Source: Ariolimax columbianus
Lineage: Eukaryota > Mollusca > Gastropoda > Stylommatophora > Arionidae
Assembly: GCA_036924085.1 (NCBI GenBank)
Contig: JAVGWX010000008.1
Coordinates: forward strand, 50,265,019-50,329,018
DNA length: 64,000 nt
Direction: 5' to 3'
Both the position numbers and the translations under genes were made by a program. Shown here in pieces: positions 45,001 through 51,000 of the stretch (position 1 is the stretch's first letter; the number at the start of each line of letters is the position of its first letter). The notes under the pieces are model-generated. The model did no database searches. It was not told the origin of the DNA and saw nothing but the letters and a program-made list of their open reading frames with translations.

Positions 45001-48000
45001 AAAAAACAAACAACAAACCACTGTTATCAGAGATCAGAGCAGAACTGGGAAAACTCCAGATCCTCAACAATAGTGTTCCAGTGGCTACCCTCCTATTGCG
45101 GAATCACGGGAAACGAGAGAGCTGATGCTCTGGCAAAAAATGGCAGTAAAAAGGCACAATTTAATCATCGAGTACCATACAGAGAAATCAAGAACATCAT
45201 CAGAAATCAGTATATACACCAATGGAGAGAAGACAGAAACATAAGCAGTACACCAGACCCGATTCACCAACTCAAAAGAAATCAACAAACTACCTTATTT
45301 CGCCTGAGAACTGGACACTGCAGACTACTAGAACATTTATACCGACTGAGGATCTCACACACCGATGAGTGCTCATGTGGAACAGGATGCCAGAACCATG
45401 AAGCAATTTTCTACAGGAATGCCCAATCTATAGGGAAATGAGATGCCAGACCTGACCAAAGGGTGCGGAGCCGAGACAAAAGCTGTGGGGCAGCCGCTCC
45501 GACCTGGTGAAGACTACAGACTTCATCATGGCGACTGGCCTGCAGATATAGCATGACCATAAGATTCTGAAAGCAAAGAAGAAAGACTGGAAGAATCATG
45601 TGTGACGTAATGACTGGGACACAGAAAGGAAGTAATTACTCCCAATGTTGGTCCCGGTATCTCTTACTATGGAGGAAAGAATAGGCCCCCTATCCCTAAT
45701 TTACATTTCATTAAAGACAACTAAGTAAGACTACGTGAAACTGGCAACCTGATCATTTAAAACAAAGTGCAGCAGAAACTATTTCTACGAGATCATATAC
45801 ATTCTTCGACACTTGTTTCCTGCAGGGAAGCCAACAGTAGGTGTGGTCCCATGCTTGTACTGAAGTAGAAAAGAACACATGATGATGATTTTTCTCTGAC
45901 ATAAAGATTTGCATTATTTTTATTTCCAGTTTGTGTACCCAATCCGAAGAGATGATGGCTTTGAGTTCATCCTGTCTCAATTTGACAGAAATGAAGTGTA
46001 CTTCACACCTCTAGGAATGTTTCAGGTGTGTCAATCATTTCATTTCTTATCAGTAAAATTACTTGTATATTAATGCCGACTACAGTATCAGCTAACATTT
46101 TGTATATAATGTAAATACTTACAGAAGCAAGTATGGTTCAGTTTTATGTGGACACACATCTTTAAAAAAGTGATTTCATTAGGGATAGAAGAAGATGTAG
46201 AGACTATGTAATATATCTGAATGGATTGGGGGTGTCTATCATTACAGCATTGTTTTCTATTGCTGAAGTCCACCAGGAGGATTTAAGGCCCAAGGAATGA
46301 AGGCTTATTACCCCTTCAGTTTCACGCACTGTATAGGGCAGGTTTTTATTTTATCTACGATAGAGAGAAAACAAATGTCTTACCGAAGTTTTGAGTGTAC
46401 ACGGGTAAGTCAGTAAGTAAGCTACAAACGAATATGCGATAGATGGAAATTGTATTTGGTGGCTCCAAAAGGTGTCATTAGGTGGCAGCAAAATCCAACT
46501 TTGTGATTACTATAGGTAGCAGACGCTAGGTCTCGAATGCATGTACACAGCTGAGATACAAAATGGTGTACGTGTTCACGGAGTGTACAATCAAAGAATA
46601 GAATGCTGTTGTGCATTCTATGGGGTAAAGGATATTCAGAAGGAAATGCTTCTTGTTTACGATGAGAAGTGCATAGCTGTAAAACAGTACCATAACTGGG
46701 ATGCTAAAAAAAATGCTGATGAAGCCCAACCTGGTCTCCAGTTCAGATTGCAACAGAAGTATATGTGTGGCTAGTGGGGTAGATGATTCGATCGGATAGG
46801 CGAGTAACGATAGACAGTGTAGTATCTACAATAGAGTGTTCTCATGGTTTAGCCCACAGCATAATGCATTGAATTTTGGTGGTAATGTGTGCTCACAGTG
46901 AGTATCCAGATAACTGACTGATGAACCGATTGGGATGGGATCGATGTTGGAAATTATGTTGGGAAAAAAGAAACAAAGTAAGTGCAAACATACTATTTAT
47001 TCAGGCATGTCCTTCGTTTGTTGCTTATAGTAATTTGATTGGCTGATGAAATTAAGTGATTCTCACGTATGGTGCGAAAAGATCCAGAGTTCAAATTCTG
47101 AACGAGCTCTAATGTCTTTTCCTTCTCATTGTTTTGTTTCAAATTTGATCAGTCCATTGCATTGTATTATGGTGTCAATCAAGAAATAGTTGAGGTCAGG
47201 ACAAATTATTGAATCACTTAGCATGTTTTTCTGCTATTTATCTAAACACTACATTCTTTTTACACAGCTAGTGAGAGAGAATGCCCCTCCCTGTTTGACC
47301 TTAACACACTACACGGACCTGATGAAAGATAAGGGTGAGGAGAGCACTTGTACGTTCTTTTACATGTAAACAATGTTTTGTCATATGATATCACAGCCGT
47401 GATATATATTAGGTTTAATAAGAACTATTTGCCCCATATGATATACATTAGGTTTAATAAGAACTATTTGGCCCATATGATATATATTAGGTTTAATAAG
47501 AACTATTTGCCCCATATGATATATATTAGGTTTAATAAGAACTATTTGCCTAAAATGATATATATTAATTTAATAAGAGCTATTTTCCCCATATGATATA
47601 TATTAGGTTTAATAAGAACTATTTTCCCCATATGATATATATGTTTAATAAGAGCTATTTGCCCCATATGAATCCTGGTTCCTACTTTTGGGGAGTAATG
47701 AGGTGGTAAGGTGTTCGCCTCGGGTGCTGGAGGTCACTGGTTCAAATCACGATGGAGACCGGGATTTTTTCACATGGATTATCTAGTAAAAGTTTCCCCT
47801 AATCTCTGAGTAGTGAGATCAGACACACGTATGCAGTGGCGTTCATGTTAAAAAATCTCTTGTCGGTTGGAAATCGAAAAGAGTAGGCCGCTGCTCTGGA
47901 AAAATTCAAGTTAAAAATCTACTCAAATTTTTGTAGGGAATCTCGACCCACGGAGAATATGTGGCAAAAGGGGGACTGTGTGGCGATAACATCAGGTCTT

Positions 48001-51000
48001 GGTTATGTGGTTAGCGGAGCGACATATGTGTCGCTTGACAGGCTGAGGGTCTACATTGCTCTAATTTATGCTTTAACCACCACCACTTCTAAAATATAGG
48101 CGATCGTGGGTTCCAGAGGCTACCAACCTATAGGTTGGTAACAGATACTGGGATTGAACTGGCAAGTCACCAGTGGATTTTTCGCCTGTCAAAAAAATAT
48201 GAAACAAAGATGGTTACACCTCCCCACGACGTCTAACGACACAAGTGGACTGAATATAGATAGATTGCCATTCTTGTTCTAGCTCCAATAGGTCTCCTTG
48301 CAGATTTTGTATTTTTTAGTTTGCTTAGAAGGTTTACTTTTCATTATTTCAAAAGTACTGCCCTTTCAGTACTGATCATGGATAACAGGCTGCAATAGAG
48401 CAGAAGGGATCGAAGAGGGAAGGCAACCTGATACCCAAAAATGTCTGCTGAAGTAGGATGTGTCAGTCCAAAAGGTGCAAATATCGCAGCAAAGCTGTAA
48501 ACTAAGACACAATGCATTCCGTTCTCCAGACTACATCCTGCTACTTGCAATGCCCTTTTCGGGGTTGGTAGTGGGAGATTGAAAATAAACGAATTAAAAG
48601 AAGATAAAGCTGAACTAAGATAAGTTCATAATGTAAAACAAAATGCTAGAAGCCACCAGTTTGAGTATATTTTTTGGGTCTTTTTTGTTGTTGTGCATTT
48701 GCCTTATTTCTCTATTCCCCAAGGCGGAATTTTTATTTTGTGCCTGTCAGCCCAGTGCATCCGACTTCGGCATGCATTTATTTAAGGGCCTGCTTCCTCC
48801 TGCATTTTCTAGGGGTTTGCTTCCCCCAGGTAACGGCCGGTGTTGTGTTGGGGATCAAACCATTTGAGTATTTAGGATCTGCAGTAAAATAACTCTGGGG
48901 ACTGTTCGGCATAGATCAACCGAAGGTTTGCAATTGCAGCACACAAAATGGTGTATATGAAAAATGTGTTTCCAGCACCAGAAAGAAGACACACATTCAA
49001 CTGATTAGGATATATGTTTTCATGGTGGCAACATATTGTTTGAGAGACATCGATAACACCATTGCAAAAAAGATATCTTTCAAAATGAAGTGTTATAGAA
49101 GAATATGAAAATAGATTGGACAGGGAAAAAATAAAAGAGGGAAATATTGCACCAACTAGATATAGAAGAAAACTTTATAAATACCATCACAAGGAAGAAG
49201 TTAGGTCATTTTGGTCATATGAAAAGACCAATAATTCAGAGAGGTAGATCGTGGATGACACGGTGCCTGGGAAAAGGGGAAGAGATCATTCCAGAAGAAG
49301 ATGATATCAGGACATTACTGAAAGTTTGTAGTCTTTATGGGAAGCGGGTTGTCTTTCCAGAAATTGAGATGTGCTCAGGCTGCTGTAAATAAGAAAACAA
49401 CTTTCACTCTTGTGTGCACACTGTCCACCTTGGCAATTGAAAACCAATAAGGCTAGACTGTTAGCCACTGTTCAGACAAAATTTATGAAATTTCTACCAA
49501 GTATGCAACCAAGGTCCCCAGGTTTAGTAAGCCACAAGAGGTAAAAATTTACACACAAAAAACAACATACATGTGGTCTTTAGCTGCCTGGCAGCAGGCA
49601 AATACATGTTACCTGGATGCTAAGTACAGTATATGACTATACCATATCAGAAGGTATAATCACAATGGGTCCCAAAGATTCTGACAGACCACTATAAGGA
49701 AAAACGCATGATAACATCACTTCATTGGATTAGCCAATCTAATCTTTCTCCCCCACCCTCCCCCAGCATATGCTGCTGTCAAATCATGAAGTGTTATTTA
49801 CAAGAAAAAGAGGGCATTGCTACAAATTAACTAAAGAGATGTCTAGATTAGATATTAGGAAATATTTTTTTAGTCAGAGAGTGGTGACTGATTGGAATGC
49901 ATTTGCCACAGGAGGCAGTGGAGGCAGGGACAATTGATGCATTTAAGAATACATTGGATGCGCATAGGTTTTAGAGCAAGGAAGTATAAATAAAACTGGT
50001 TGTATATAGACTCTGCAGAGTCTTCTAAACCAATATAAAGACGTAAAGTTTAGTTATAACAGGCTCCACAACCTTGATTATAAGTCGTATATTTATTGAT
50101 CTGTTTTACATTTACCCTTTACGACACTACATTAAAAAATGATGCAATAATGCAGCTGCATTATTTTTCAACATGTCACATTTTTCTAGGGTTGTTGACT
50201 TTGAGAGCTTGTAACTTTTTTTTATGTCACTGTCTATTGATATGATTTGCTTGTGAGTAAAGAAATAAATGAATAAAGAATTGACGGAAGTCAGAACTCT
50301 CTACAATCAAATGAGCAGTATTGTTATGGCTATTTCACATAGCCATTCGATTATATTTGATTAGAACGGCCGCTGCTATGCAACACATTGTAAGTCGTTC
50401 TGGATCGACTTTAGTTGTGCGAAAGTGTCGTCAAGGTTAAATATGTTTTTCTGTATGATGGCTTGAAACTGCAGTCTTTCAATGTACTTTTCTGTTTCCT
50501 CCAGGTATTGTCTTAATGAATGGTCAATTTGACCAGAAAGTTTTGGTAAGTTTTGTTACATACATGATCAATGTTTGAAATTCTCAAAATCAGTAACCCA
50601 TAGGCATACTCATTATGTATGGAAGTCCAGGGGAATAAAGACTAATACCAAATTAACATTGTATAATTCCAATGTCAAGTCAGTACTCCTGTATGGAGCA
50701 GAAACTTTGAGAATGACAAAGGCAATACAGAGAAACTTGAGTTGTTCGTCAATAAATGTCTGCGGAGAATAATAGGCTTAAACTGTAAAGACATGGTAGG
50801 GAACGAAGACCTGTGGATAAAAAGCCAACAAGAACCAGTGGAGCAACAAATCATATGTAGGAATTGGGGTTGGATAGGACATGTGTTATAGCAAGCACCA
50901 TCAAACGTGATCAAACCATCCTTGACATGGAATCCACGGGAGAAGAGAAAGATAGGTAGACCAGGAAACACACGGAGAAGAGGCTGTGAAAATGAACTTT

